Positions 11,211-25,640 of a stretch of 44,661 bases of DNA are shown in pieces (the stretch's first letter is position 1; the number at the start of each line of letters is the position of its first letter). A model generated the notes under the pieces. That model saw only the letters and a program-made list of their open reading frames with translations. It searched no databases and was not told the DNA's origin. The stretch is from Penium margaritaceum (lineage: Eukaryota; Streptophyta; Zygnematophyceae; Desmidiales; Peniaceae). The stretch lies in the NCBI GenBank assembly GCA_023375785.1, contig SZWC01004802.1, positions 12,670-57,330 of the forward strand. The letters are read 5' to 3'. The position numbers and the translations under genes were made by a program.

Positions 11211-14200
11211 CGCAAGTACCCTAGGCACAGGCGCATGTACCCTAGGCACAGGCGCAAGTACCCTAAGCAAAGGCGCACGTACCATAGTCACAGGCGCAGG
11301 TATCCTAGGCACAGGCGTGGGTACGCTAGGGACAGGTGCAGGTACCCTAGGCACGGGCGCATGTACCCTATGCACAGTCGCACGCACCCTAGGCACAGGC
11401 GCAGGAACCCTAGGCACAGGCAAAGATACCCCAAGTACTGGCGCAGGTACCTTAGGCAGAGGCGCAGGTACCCTAAGCACAGGCGCACGTACCCTAGGCA
11501 TAGGCGCAGGTACCATAGGCACAGGCGCAGGTACCCTAGGCAAAGGCGCAGGTACCCTAAGCACAAACGCAGGTACCATAGGCACACGCGCACGTACCCT
11601 AGGCACAGGAACAGGTACCCTAGGCACAGGCGCAGGTACCCTAGGGACAGGCGCAGGTACCCAAGGCACAGGCGTAGGTAACCTGGGTACAGGCGCAGGT
11701 ACCCTAGGCACAGGCGCAGGTATCCTAGGTACAGGCGCAAGCAACCTGGGCACATGCGCAGGTACCCTACGTACAGGCACAGGTACCCTAAGCACAGGCG
11801 CATGTACCCTAAGCATAGGCACAGGTACCCTAAGCACAGGCGCAGGTACCCTATGCACAGGCGCAGGTATCCTAGGCTCAGGCGCAGGTACCCTAGGGAC
11901 AGGCGCAGGTACCCTGGGCATAGGCGTAGGTACCCTAGGCACAGGCAAAGGTACCCTAGGCACAGGCGCAGGTACATTAGGCACAAGTGCAGGTATTCTA
12001 GGCATAGGCGTAGGTACCATGGGCACAGGCGCAGGTACCATAGGCACATGCGCAGGTACCTTAAGCACAGACGCAAGTACACTATGGACAGGCGCAAGTA
12101 CCCTAGGCACAGGCGCAAGTACTGTAGGCACAGGCGCAGGTACCCTAGGCACAGTTGCAAGTACCCTAGGCATAGGCGCACGTACCCTAGGCACAAGCGC
12201 AGGTACCCTAGGGACACGCGCAGGTACCCTAGGCACAGGCGCAGGTACCCTAGGCACAGGCGCAGGTACCCTAGGTACAGGCGAAGGTACCCTAGGCACA
12301 GGCGCAGGTAACTTGGATGCAGGCGCAGGTACCATAGGCACAGGCACAGGTACTCGAGGCACAGGCGCAGGTACCCTAGGCATAGGCTCTTGTAACCAGG
12401 GCACAGGCGCAGGTACTATAGGCACAGGCGCAGGTACCCTAGGCACAGGCGCAGGTACCCTATGGACAGGCGCAGGTACCCTAAGCACAGGCGCAGGTAC
12501 CCTAGGCACAGGCGCAGGTACTCGAGGCACAGGCGCAGGTACCCTAGGCACAGGCGCTTGTACCCAGGGCACAGGCGCAGGTACTATAGGCACAGGCGCA
12601 GGTACCCTAGGCACAGGCGCTTGTACCCAGGGCACAGGCGCAGGTACTATAGGCACAGGCGCAGGTACCCTAGGCACAGGCGCAAGTACCCTAGGCACAG
12701 GCGCAGGTACCCTAGGCACAGGGGCAGGTTTCCTAGGCAGAGGCGCAGGTACCCTAGGCATAGGCGCATGTACCCTAGGCACATTGAGGTACTATAGGCA
12801 CCGGTGTAGGTACCCTAGGCACAGGCGCAAGTACCCTAAGCACAGGCGCAGGTACCCTATGCACAGTTGCAGGCACCCGAGGCACAGGCGCTGGTACCCT
12901 AGGCACAAGCGCAGGTACCCTAAGCACGGGTGCAAGTATCATAGGCATAGGCGCAGATACCCTAAGCACAGGCGCAGGTACCCTAGGCACAGGCGCAAGT
13001 ACACTAGGGACGGGCGAAAGTACCCTAGGCACACGCGCAGGTACTCTAGGCACAGGCGCAAGATCCTTAGGCACAAGCGCACGTACCCTAGGCACATGCG
13101 CAGAGACCCTAGGCATAGGCACAGGTACCTTAGGCACAGGTGCAGGAACCCTAGGTACAAGCACAGGTACCCTAAGCAAAGGCGCACGTACCTAAGGCAC
13201 AGGCGCACGTACCCTAGGCACAAGCGCAGGTACCCTAGGGACAAGCGCAGGTACCCTAGGGACAGGCGCAGGTACCCTAGGCACAGGTGCAGGTATCCTA
13301 GGGACAGGCGCAGGTACCCTAGGCACAGGCGCAGGTACTCTATGTACAGTCGCAGGCACCCCAGGCAAAGGCGCAGGTACCCTAGGCACAGGCGCAGGTA
13401 CCCTACGTACAGGCGCATGTACCCTAGGCATAGTCTCAGGTACCCTAGGCATAGGCGAAGGTACCCTAGGCACAGGCGCAGGCAATCTAGGTACAGGCGT
13501 AGGTACCCTAGGAACAGGCGTAGGTACCCTATCTATAGACGCAGGTACCTTAGGCACAGGCGCAGGTACCCTAGGCACAGGCGTAGGTACCCTAGGACAG
13601 GCGCAAGTACCCTAGGGACAGGCGCAAGTACCCTAGGCACAAGCGCAGGAACCCTAGGCACAGGCGCAAGTACCCTAGGCATAGGCACGGGTACCCTAGG
13701 CATAGGCACAGGTACCATAGGCACCTGGGCAGGTACCCTAAGCACAAGCGCAGGTACCCCAGGCACAGGTGTAGGTCCTCTAAGCACAGGCGCAGGTACC
13801 CTAGGCTCAGGCGCAGGTACCCTAGGCTCAGGCGCAGGTACCCTAGGGACAGGCGCAGGTACCTTAGGCACAGGCGCAGGTACCCTAGGCACAGGCACAC
13901 GTATCCTAGGCACAAGCGCATGTACCGTAGGGACAGGCGCATGTACCCCAAGGACAGGCGCAGGTACCCTAGGCACATGCACAGGTACCTTAGGAAGAGG
14001 CGCAGGTACCCTAGGCACAGGCGCAGGTACCCTAGGCACAGGCGCAGGTACCCTAGAAACAGGCGCAGGTACCGTAGGTATAGGTGAAGGTACCCTAGGC
14101 ACAGGCGAAGGTACCCTAAGGACAGGCCTAGGTACCCTAAGCACAGGCACAGGTACCCTAGGCACAGGCATAGGTACCCTACGCACAGGCGCATGTACCC

Positions 14201-14220
14201 TAGGCCCAGGCGTAGGTACC

Positions 14221-16660
14221 CTAGCACAGGCACAGGTATCCTAGGCACAGGCGCAGGTATCCTAAGCAAAGGTGCATGTACCCTAGGCACAAGCGCAGGT
14301 ACCCTAGGCACAGGCACAGGTACCTTAGGGACAGGCGCAGGTACCTTAGGCACAGGCGCGGGTACCGTAGGCACAGGCGCAGGTACCCTATGCACACGCG
14401 CAGGTACCCTAGGCACCGGCGCGGGTGCCCTAGGGACAGGGGCAGCTACCCCAAGCACAGGCGCAGGTACCCTAGGCAGAGGCGCAGGTACCTTAGGCAC
14501 AGGTGAAGGTACCCTAGGCACAGGCGCAGGTACCATAGGCACAGGCGCATGTACACTAAGCACCGGCACAGTTACCCTAGGCCCAGGCGCAAGTACCCTA
14601 GGGACACGCGCAGGTACCCTAGGAACAGGCGCAGGTACCCTACGCACAGGCGCAGGTACCTTAGGCACAGGCGCATGTACCCTAGGCATAGGTACAGGTA
14701 CCCAAGGCACAAGCGCAGGTTCCCTAGGCACAAACGCAGGTACCATAAGCACAGGCGCAGGTACCCTAGACACAGGTGCAGGTACCCTAGGGACAGGCGC
14801 ATGTACCCTAAGCACAGGAGCAGGTACCCTAGGCACAGGCGCAGGTACTCTAGGCACAGACGCAGGTACCCAAGGCACAGGCATAGGTACTCTAGGCACG
14901 GGCGCATGTACCCTAGGCACAGGCGTAGGTACCCTAGCAAAGGCACAGGTATCATAGGCACAGGCGCAGGTATCCTAAGCAAAGGTGCATGTACCCTAGG
15001 CACATGCGCAGGTATCCTAGGCACAGGCGCAGGTACCCTATGCACAGGCGCAGGTACCCTAGGGACAGGCCCAGGTACCCGAGGCATAGGGTAGGAAACC
15101 TGGGCACAGGCGCAGGTACCCTAGGCACAGACGTAAGTAACATGGGCACAGGCGCAGGTACCCTAGGGACAGGCGCAGGTACCCTAGGCACAGGCGCAGG
15201 TAACCTGGGCACAAGCGCAGGTACCATAAGCAGAGGCGCAGGTAACATGGGTATAGGTGTAGGTACTCTACGTACGGGCGCAGGTACCCTAGGCACAGTC
15301 TCAGGTACCCTAGGCATAGGCGCAGGTACCCTAGGCACAGGCGCAGGTACCCTAGGCACAGGCGTAGGTACCCTACACACAGGCGCAAGTACCCTAGGCA
15401 CAGGCGCAGGTACCCTAGAGACAGGCGCACGAACCCTAGGGACAGGCGCAGGTACCCTAGGCACAGGCGCAGGAACCCTAGGCACAGGCGCAAGTATCCT
15501 AGGCACAGGCACAGGTACCCTAGGCACACGCGTAGGTACCATAGGCACATGGGCAGGTACCCTAAGCACAAGCGCAGGTACCCTAGGCACAGGTGTAGGT
15601 ACTCTAAGCACAGGCGCAGGTACCCTAGGCACAAGCGCAGGTACCCTAGGCTCGGGCGCAGGTACCCTAGGGACAGGCGCAGGTACCCTAGGCACATGCG
15701 CAGGTACCCTAGGCACAGGCACAGGTATCCTATGCACATGCGCAGGTACCCTAGGGACAGGCGCAAGTATATTAAAGACAGGCGCAGGTACCCTAGGCAC
15801 AGGCGTAGGTACCCTAGGCATAGGCGTAGGTACCCTAGGCACAGGCGCAGGTACCCTAGGCACGGGCGCAGGTACCATAGGCACCGGTGCACGTACCCTA
15901 GGCACAGGCGCAAGTATCCTAGGCACAGGCGCATGTACCGTAAGCAAAGGCGCACGTACCCTAGGCACAAGCGCAGGTACCCTAGGCACATGCGCATGTA
16001 TCCTAGAGATAGGTGCAAGTACCGTAGGCACAGGCGTAGGTATCCTAGGCACGGGCGAAGGTACCCTAAGGACAGGCCTAGGTATCCTAGGCACAGGCGC
16101 GGATAACTTGGGCACAGGCGCATGTATCCTAGGCACATGCATAGGTACCATAGGCACAGGCACAGGTACACTAGACACAGGACAGGAAACCTTGGCACAG
16201 GCACATACCCTAGGCACAGGCCCAGTTACCCTAGGTACATGCGCAGGTGTCATAGGGACAGGCGCAGCAATCCCAAGCACAGGCGCAGGTACCCTAGGTA
16301 CAAGCGCAGGTACCCTAGGCACAGGTACAGGTACCCTAGGCACAGGCGCAGGTACCCTAGGCACAGGCGTAGGTACACTAGGCACACGCGCAGGTACCCT
16401 AGGCTCAGGCGCCGGTACCCTAGGGACAGGCGCAGGTACCCTAGGCACAGGCGCTGGTACCCTAGGCACAAGCGCAGGTACCCTAGGCACAGGCGCACGT
16501 ACCCTAGGCACAGGCGCAGGTACCCTAGGCATAGGTGCAGGTGCCCATGGCACAGGTGCATGTACCCTAGGCACACGCGTAGGTACCCTAGCACAGGCGC
16601 AGGTACCCTAGGCACAGGCGCAGGTATCCTAAGCAAAGGTGCATGTATCCTAGGCACAGG
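14221..16660 (+). repeat. Second superrepeat set marked by a 1-bp deletion
   Basis: A unit with CCCTAGCA instead of CCCTAGGCA, followed by units ending in AAGCAAAGGTGCATGTA, occurs at about 14218, 14933 and 16588. The shared deletion and neighbours show duplicated segments of about 0.7 and 1.65 kb. Confidence 0.7.
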
Positions 16661-17315
16661 CGTAGGTACCCTAGGCATGAGCGCAGGTATCCTAGAGACA
16701 GGCGCAGGTATCATAGGCACAGGCGCAGGTACCGTAGGCACAGGCGCAGGTATCCTAGGCATAGGTGCAGGTACCCTAGGCACAGGCACAGGTACCCTAG
16801 GCATAGGCGCAGGTAACCTGGGCACAGACACAGGTACCATAGGCACAGGCGAAGGTAACATAGGCACAGGCGCAGGTACCCTAGGGACAGGCGCAGGTTC
16901 TCTAGGTACAGGCGCAGGTACCCTAGGCACAAGCGGAGGAACCCTAAGCACAGGCACAAGTACCCTAGGCATAGGCGCAGGTATCCTATGCACAGTCGCA
17001 GGCACCCCAGGCACAGGCGCAGGTACCCTAGGCACAGGCGTAGATATCCTAAGCACAGGCGCACGTACCCTAGGCACAGGCACAGGTACCCTAAGCACAG
17101 GCGCAGATACCATAGGCACATGCGCTAGTACCCTAGGCACAGGCGCAGGTACCCTAGGCAAAGGCGCAGGTACCCTAGGCACAAGCGCAGGTAACCAGGG
17201 CATAGGCGCAGGTACCCTAGGCACAAGCGCAGGTACCATAGGCACAGGCACAAGTAACCTGGGCACAGGCGCAGGTACCCTAGGCACGGGCGCAGGTACC
17301 CTAGGCACAGGCGCA

Positions 17316-17567
17316 GGTACCGAAGGCACAGGCGCAGGTACCCTAGGCGAAGGCGCAGGTACCCTAGGCACAGGCGCAGGTACCGAAGGCACAGGCGCAG
17401 GTACCCTAGGCGAAGGCGCAGGTACCCTAGGCACAGGCGCAGGTACCGAAGGCACAGGCGCAGGTACCCTAGGCGAAGGCGCAGGTACCCTAGGCACAGG
17501 CGCAGGTACCGAAGGCACAGGCGCAGGTACCCTAGGCGAAGGCGCAGGTACCCTAGGCACAGGCGCA
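17316..17567 (+). repeat. 63-bp (3-mer) higher-order repeat, 4 copies plus a partial
   Basis: The three monomers are marked by GGTACCGAAGG, by GGCGAAGGC and by the consensus. Copies start at 17316, 17379, 17442 and 17505, with a partial fifth at 17568. The copies look identical. Confidence 0.92.
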
Positions 17568-19217
17568 GGTACCGAAGGCACAGGCGCAGGTACCCTAGGC
17601 ACAGGCACAAGTAACCTGGGCACAAGCGCAGGTACCCTAGGCACAGGCGCAGGTACCCTAGGCACGAGCGCAGGTACCCTAGGCACAGGCGCAGGTACCC
17701 TAGGGACAGGTGTAGGTACCCAAAGGACAGGCGCAAGTACCCTAGGCACAAGCATAGGTACCCTTAGGCACAGGCGCAGGTACCCTAGGCACAAGCGCAC
17801 GTACCCTAGGCATAGGCGCAGGTACCCTAGGAACTGGTGCAGGTACCCTAGGCACATGCGCAGGTACCCTAGGCACAGGCACAGGTACCCTAAGCAAAGG
17901 TGCACGTATCCTAGGCAGAGGCGCAGCTACCCTAGGCACATGCACAAATATCATAAGCACAGGCGCAGGTACCCTAGGGATAGGCGCAGGTACCCTAGGC
18001 ACACTCGCAGGTACCCTAGGCACAGGCACAGGTATCCTAAGCACAAGCGCAAGTAACCTAGGCCCAGGCGCAAGTACCCTAAGCATAGGCGCAGGTACCC
18101 TAGGCACAGGCGTATTTAACCCGTGCATAGGCGCACGCACCCTAGGCACAAGCGCAGGTTTCCTGGGGACGACGCAAGTACAAGCGCGCGTACCCTGAGC
18201 ACATGCGCAGGTACCCTAGGCACACGCGCAGGTTCCGTAGGCACAGGCGAAGGTATCCTAGGCATAGGCTCAAGTACCCTAGGCACAGGCGCAGGTACCC
18301 TGAGCACATGCGCACGTACCCTAGGCACACGCGTAGGTTCCGTAGGCACAGGCGAATGTATCCTAGGCACAGGCGCAAGTACCCTAGGCACGGGCGCAGG
18401 TAACCTGGGCATAGGTGCAGGTACCGTATGCACAGGCGCAGGTACCCTAGGCACAGGCACAGGTACCCTAGGCACAGGCACAGGTACTCTAGGCACAGGC
18501 GCAGGTACCCTAGGCACAGGCGCAGGTACCCTAAGCACTTGCGCATGTACCCTAGGCATAGGCGCAGGTACCCTAAGTACAGGAGCAGGTACCCTATGCA
18601 CAGGCACAGGCACCCTAGGCACAGGCGCATGTACCCGAGGGACATGCGCAGGTACCCTAGGGACAGGCGCAGGTACCCTAGGCACAGACGCAGGTAACCT
18701 GGACACAAGCGCAGGTACCCTAGGCACAGGCACAAGTACCCTAGGCAGAGGCGCAGGTACCCGAGAAATAGGCGCAGGTAACCTGGGCACAGGCGCAGGT
18801 ACCCTAGGCAAAGGGGCAAGTACCCTAGGCACAGGCGTAGGTACCCTAAGCCCATGCGCGGGTACCATAGGCACAGGCGTAGGTACCCTAGGCACAAGCG
18901 CAGGTACCCTACCGATAGGCGCAGGTACCTTAGGCACAAGCGCAGGTAATCCGGGCACAGGTACAGGTAACCTAGGCACAGGCGCAGGCACCCTAGGCAT
19001 AGGCACATGTACCTTAGGCACAGGCCTAGGTAACCTGGGCACAGGCGCAAGTACCCTAAGCACAGGCGCAGGTATCCTAGGCACAGGCGCAGGTACCCTA
19101 GGCACAGGCGTATGTACTCTATGCACAGGCGCAGGTACCCTAGGCACAGGCGCAGGTACCCTAGGCACAAGCACAAGTATCCTAGGCACAGGCTCAGATA
19201 CCCCAGGCACAGGCGCA

Positions 19218-21233
19218 GGTACCCTAGGGACAGGCGCACGTACCCTAGACACAGGCGCATGTACCATAGGCACAGGCGCAGGTACCCTAGGGACAGGCGC
19301 ACGTACCCTAGACACAGGCGCATGTACCATAGGCACAGGCGCAGGTACCCTAGGGACAGGCGCACGTACCCTAGACACAGGCGCATGTACCATAGGCACA
19401 GGCGCAGGTACCCTAGGGACAGGCGCACGTACCCTAGACACAGGCGCATGTACCATAGGCACAGGCGCAGGTACCCTAGGGACAGGCGCACGTACCCTAG
19501 ACACAGGCGCATGTACCATAGGCACAGGCGCAGGTACCCTAGGGACAGGCGCACGTACCCTAGACACAGGCGCATGTACCATAGGCACAGGCGCAGGTAC
19601 CCTAGGGACAGGCGCACGTACCCTAGACACAGGCGCATGTACCATAGGCACAGGCGCAGGTACCCTAGGGACAGGCGCACGTACCCTAGACACAGGCGCA
19701 TGTACCATAGGCACAGGCGCAGGTACCCTAGGGACAGGCGCACGTACCCTAGACACAGGCGCATGTACCATAGGCACAGGCGCAGGTACCCTAGGGACAG
19801 GCGCACGTACCCTAGACACAGGCGCATGTACCATAGGCACAGGCGCAGGTACCCTAGGGACAGGCGCACGTACCCTAGACACAGGCGCATGTACCATAGG
19901 CACAGGCGCAGGTACCCTAGGGACAGGCGCACGTACCCTAGACACAGGCGCATGTACCATAGGCACAGGCGCAGGTACCCTAGGGACAGGCGCACGTACC
20001 CTAGACACAGGCGCATGTACCATAGGCACAGGCGCAGGTACCCTAGGGACAGGCGCACGTACCCTAGACACAGGCGCATGTACCATAGGCACAGGCGCAG
20101 GTACCCTAGGGACAGGCGCACGTACCCTAGACACAGGCGCATGTACCATAGGCACAGGCGCAGGTACCCTAGGGACAGGCGCACGTACCCTAGACACAGG
20201 CGCATGTACCATAGGCACAGGCGCAGGTACCCTAGGGACAGGCGCACGTACCCTAGACACAGGCGCATGTACCATAGGCACAGGCGCAGGTACCCTAGGG
20301 ACAGGCGCACGTACCCTAGACACAGGCGCATGTACCATAGGCACAGGCGCAGGTACCCTAGGGACAGGCGCACGTACCCTAGACACAGGCGCATGTACCA
20401 TAGGCACAGGCGCAGGTACCCTAGGGACAGGCGCACGTACCCTAGACACAGGCGCATGTACCATAGGCACAGGCGCAGGTACCCTAGGGACAGGCGCACG
20501 TACCCTAGACACAGGCGCATGTACCATAGGCACAGGCGCAGGTACCCTAGGGACAGGCGCACGTACCCTAGACACAGGCGCATGTACCATAGGCACAGGC
20601 GCAGGTACCCTAGGGACAGGCGCACGTACCCTAGACACAGGCGCATGTACCATAGGCACAGGCGCAGGTACCCTAGGGACAGGCGCACGTACCCTAGACA
20701 CAGGCGCATGTACCATAGGCACAGGCGCAGGTACCCTAGGGACAGGCGCACGTACCCTAGACACAGGCGCATGTACCATAGGCACAGGCGCAGGTACCCT
20801 AGGGACAGGCGCACGTACCCTAGACACAGGCGCATGTACCATAGGCACAGGCGCAGGTACCCTAGGGACAGGCGCACGTACCCTAGACACAGGCGCATGT
20901 ACCATAGGCACAGGCGCAGGTACCCTAGGGACAGGCGCACGTACCCTAGACACAGGCGCATGTACCATAGGCACAGGCGCAGGTACCCTAGGGACAGGCG
21001 CACGTACCCTAGACACAGGCGCATGTACCATAGGCACAGGCGCAGGTACCCTAGGGACAGGCGCACGTACCCTAGACACAGGCGCATGTACCATAGGCAC
21101 AGGCGCAGGTACCCTAGGGACAGGCGCACGTACCCTAGACACAGGCGCATGTACCATAGGCACAGGCGCAGGTACCCTAGGGACAGGCGCACGTACCCTA
21201 GACACAGGCGCATGTACCATAGGCACAGGCGCA
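19218..21233 (+). repeat. 63-bp (3-mer) higher-order repeat, 32 copies
   Basis: The 2,016-bp block is exactly 32 x 63 bp. The three monomers differ by CTAGGGACAGG, by CGTACCCTAGACAC, and by TGTACCATAGG. Scanning the block I saw no substitution between copies, so it is far more uniform than the surrounding array, where adjacent monomers commonly differ. It ends at 21233, where the next unit reverts to consensus. Perfect identity over 2 kb indicates very recent amplification, or repeat handling by the assembler; the true copy number may differ. Confidence 0.96.
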
Positions 21234-21447
21234 GGTACCCTAGGGACAGGCGCAGGTACCCTAGGCACAGGCGCAGGTACCCCAGGCACAGGCGCAGGTA
21301 CCCTAGGCACAGGCGCAGGTACCCTAGGCACAGGCGCAAGTACCCTAGGCACAGGCGCACGTACCCTAGGCACAGGCACAGGTACCCTAAGCACAGGCGC
21401 AGGTACCCTAGGCACATGCCCATGTATCCTTAGCACAGGCGCATGTA

Positions 21448-24400
21448 TCCTAGACATAGGCGCAGGTACCCTGTGCACAGTCGCAGGCACCCCAGGCACA
21501 GGCGTAGGTACTCGAGGGACAGGCGCATGTACTTTAGGCACAAGCGCAGGTATCCTAGGCACAGGCGTAGGTACCCTTGGCACAAGCGCACGTATCCTAG
21601 GCACAGGCGCAGGTACCCCAGGCACAGGCATAGGTACCTAGTGCACAGGCACAGGTACCCAGGGCACAGGCAGAGGTACCCTAGGCACAGGCACAAGTAA
21701 CCTAGGCACAGGCACAGGTACCCTAGGCACAGGCGCAGGTACCCTAGGCAGAGGTGCAGGTACCCTAGGTACCGGTGCAGGTACCCTAGGCACAATCGCA
21801 GGTACCTTATGCACAGGCGCATGTAACCAAGGCACACACGCACGTACCCTAGGCACAGGCGCACGTACCCTAGGCACAGGCGCAGGTAGCCTGGGCACAG
21901 GCGCAGGTACCCTATCCATAGGCGCAGGTACTCTAGGCATAGGCGCAGGTACCCTAGGCATAGGCGCAGGCACCCTAGGCACAGGCGCAGGTACCCTAGG
22001 CACAGGCGCAAGAACCCTAGGCATAGGCGCAGGTACCCTAGGCATAGGCTCAGGTACCCTAGGCACAGACGCAAGTATCATAGGGACAGGCGCAGGTACC
22101 CTAAGCACAGGCGCAGGTACCCTAGGCACAAGCGCAACTATCGTAAGCACAGGCGCATGTACCCTAGGCACAAGCGAAGGCACCCTAAGCACAAGCGCAG
22201 GTACCCTGGGCACAGGCGCAAGCGCAGGTACCCTAGGCACAGGCAGAAGTACCCAAGGCACAGGCGCAGGTACCCCTTGCATAGACGCAGGTACCTTAGG
22301 CACAAGCAAAGGTAACCTAGGCATAGGCTTACGTACCCTAGGCACAGGCGCAGGTACCCTAGGGACAGGCTTAGGTACCCTAGGCACTGGCGCAGGTACC
22401 ATAGGCACACGCGCAGGTACCCTAGGCATAGGCGCAGGTACCCTAGGCACAGGCCTAGGTACCCTACACATAGGCGCAGGTACCCTAGGCACAGGCGCAG
22501 GTACCCTAGGCACAGGCGCAGGTACCCTAGGCCTAAGGGCAGGTACCGTAGGCACAGTCGCAGGTACCCTAGGCACAGGCGCAGGTACCCTAGGCACAGG
22601 CGCAGGTACCCTAGGCAAAGGCGCAGGTACCCTAGGCACAGGCGCAGGTACCCTAAGCACAGGCGCAGGTAACCTAGGCACATGCGCAGGAACCTTAAGC
22701 ACTGGCGCAGGTATCCTAGGCACAGGCGTAGGTACCATATGCACAGTCGTAGGCATCCCAGGCACAGGTGCAGGTACCCGAGGGACAGGCGCAGGTACAC
22801 TAGGCACAGGCGCAGGTACCCTAGGCACAAGCGCAGGTACCCTAGGCACACTGCCGTACCCTAGGCACAGGCGCAGGTACCCCAGGCACATGCGCTGGTA
22901 CCCTAGGCACAGGCGCAGGTATCCTGGGCACAGGAAGAGGTACCCTAGGTACAGGCGTAGGTATCCTAGGCACAGGCACAGGTACCCTAGGCACAGGCGC
23001 AGGTATCCTAGGCATAGGCGCAAGTGCCCTAGGGACAGGCGCAATTACCCTAGATACAAGCGCATGTAACCTGGGCATAGGCGCAGGTATCCTAGGCACA
23101 GGTGTAGGTACCCTAGGCAAGGGCGCAGGTAACCTGGGTACAGGCACAAGTACCCTAGGCACAGGCGAAGGTACCATAGGCACAGTCGCAGGTACCCTTT
23201 GCACAGGCACAGGTACCCTAGGCACAGACGAAGTTACCCTAGGCACAGGCGTAGGTACCCTGGGCACAGGCGCAGGTACCTTAGGCACAGGCACAGGTAC
23301 CCTAGGCACAAGCGAAGGCACCCTAAGCAAAAGCGCAGGTACCCTAGGCATAGGCGCAGGTACCCTAGGCATAGGCGCAGGTACCCTATGCACAGATGCA
23401 GGTACCCTAGGCACCGGCGCATGTACCTCAGACACATGCGCAGGTACCCCAAGGAAAGGCGCAGGTACCCTAAGCTCAGGCGCAATTAACCTTGGCACTG
23501 GCGCAGGTAACCTGGGCATAGGCGCATGTATCCTAGGCACAGGCGCAGGTACCCTAGGCACAGGCGCAGGTACCCTAGGCACAGGCGCATGTATCCTGAG
23601 CACAGGCGCAAGTACCCTAGGCACAGGCGCAGGTACCCTAGGCCCAAGGGCAGGTACCCTAGGCACAGTCGCAGGTACCCTAGGCACAGGCGCAGGCACC
23701 CTAGGCACAGGCGCAGGTACCCTAGGCCCAAGGGCAGGTACCCTAGGCACAGTCGCAGGTACCCTAGGCACAGGCGCAGGCACCCTAGGCACAGGCGCAG
23801 GTACCCTAGGCCCAAGGGCAGGTACCCTAGGCACAGTCGCAGGTACCCTAGGCACAGGCGCAGGCACCCTAGGCACAGGCGCAGGTACCCTAGGCCCAAG
23901 GGCAGGTACCCTAGGCACAGTCGCAGGTACCCTAGGCACAGGCGCAGGCACCCTAGGCACAGGCGCAGGTACCCTAGGCCCAAGGGCAGGTACCCTAGGC
24001 ACAGTCGCAGGTACCCTAGGCACAGGCGCAGGCACCCTAGGCACAGGCGCAGGTACCCTAGGCCCAAGGGCAGGTACCCTAGGCACAGTCGCAGGTACCC
24101 TAGGCACAGGCGCAGGCACCCTAGGCACAGGCGCAGGTACCCTAGGCCCAAGGGCAGGTACCCTAGGCACAGTCGCAGGTACCCTAGGCACAGGCGCAGG
24201 CACCCTAGGCACAGGCGCAGGTACCCTAGGCCCAAGGGCAGGTACCCTAGGCACAGTCGCAGGTACCCTAGGCACAGGCGCAGGCACCCTAGGCACAGGC
24301 GCAGGTACCCTAGGCCCAAGGGCAGGTACCCTAGGCACAGTCGCAGGTACCCTAGGCACAGGCGCAGGCACCCTAGGCACAGGCGCAGGTACCCTAGGCC

Positions 24401-25640
24401 CAAGGGCAGGTACCCTAGGCACAGTCGCAGGTACCCTAGGCACAGGCGCAGGCACCCTAGGCACAGGCGCAGGTACCCTAGGCCCAAGGGCAGGTACCCT
24501 AGGCACAGTCGCAGGTACCCTAGGCACAGGCGCAGGCACCCTAGGCACAGGCGCAGGTACCCTAGGCCCAAGGGCAGGTACCCTAGGCACAGTCGCAGGT
24601 ACCCTAGGCACAGGCGCAGGCACCCTAGGCACAGGCGCAGGTACCCTAGGCCCAAGGGCAGGTACCCTAGGCACAGTCGCAGGTACCCTAGGCACAGGCG
24701 CAGGCACCCTAGGCACAGGCGCAGGTACCCTAGGCCCAAGGGCAGGTACCCTAGGCACAGTCGCAGGTACCCTAGGCACAGGCGCAGGCACCCTAGGCAC
24801 AGGCGCAGGTACCCTAGGCACAGGCGCAGGTACCCTAGGCACAGGCGCAGGTACCCTAGGCACAGGCGCAGGTACCCTAGGCCCAAGGGCAGGTACCCTA
24901 GGCACAGTCGCAGGTACCCTAGGCACAGGCGCATGTAACATGGGCACAGGCGCACGTACCCTAGGCACAGGCGCAGGAACCCTAGGCACATGCACAAGTA
25001 TCCTGGGCACAGGCGCAAATACCCTAAGCACAGGCGCAGGTACCCTAGGAACAAGCGCAGGCACCCTAAGCACAAGCGCAGGTACCCTGGGCACATGTGC
25101 AAGCGCAGGTATCCTTGGCACAGGCACAGGTACCCTAGGCACAGGCGTAGGTACCCTTGCCACAGGCGCAGGTACCCTAGGCACAGGTGCAGGTACCTTA
25201 GGCACAGGCGCACGTATGCTAAGCACAGGCGCAAGTACCCTAGGCACAGGCGCAGGTAACGTGGGCACAGGCGCAGGTACCGTAGGCACAGGCGCAGGAA
25301 CCATAGGCAGAGGCGCAGGTACCCTAAGCACAAGCGCAGGTACCCTAGGGACAGGCGCAGGTACCCTAGGCACAGGCGCACGTACCCTAAGCACGCGTGC
25401 AGGTACCCTTGGCAAAAGCGCAGGTAACCTGTACACAGGCGCACGCACTCGAGTCACAAGCAAAGGTATCCTAGCGACAGGCGCAGGTACTCTAGGCACA
25501 GGCGCAGGTTCCCTAAGCACAGGCGCAAGTACCCTAGGCACAGGCGCAGGTATCCTAAGCACAGGCGCAGGTACCCTAGACACAGGCGCACGTACCCTAG
25601 GCACAGGCGAAGGTACCCTAGGCACAAGCGCAGTGCAGGT
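21448..25640 (+). repeat. Segmental duplication, copy 1
   Basis: About 4.2 kb, paralogous to 26738-31005. Shared landmarks in the same order are: GCATGTACTTTAGG (21525 and 26816), the 2-bp-deleted unit with ACTGCCGTACC (22850 and 28723), ACGAAGTTACC (23228 and 29101), a 27-bp unit (about 25098 and 30466), CTAGCGACAGG (25471 and 30840), and a final pentamer-expanded unit (25633 and 31001). The 84-bp x 14 multimer is confined to this copy. Confidence 0.8.
23632..24807 (+). repeat. 84-bp (4-mer) higher-order repeat, 14 copies
   Basis: The monomers are marked in order by GGCCCAAGGGCA, by GGCACAGTCGCA, by the consensus, and by a unit starting GGCACC instead of GGTACC. Starts run every 84 bp from 23632 to 24724. 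After three consensus units a partial fifteenth copy begins at 24871. The full copies look identical. Confidence 0.95.

Noticed and set aside
18123..21641. A 1,172-codon forward frame of GTLGTGA-type repeats as a solenoid or adhesin-like protein
   Set aside because: It overlaps comparable open frames on both strands over the same 63-bp multimer. Variation follows DNA-level homogenisation, not protein constraint.
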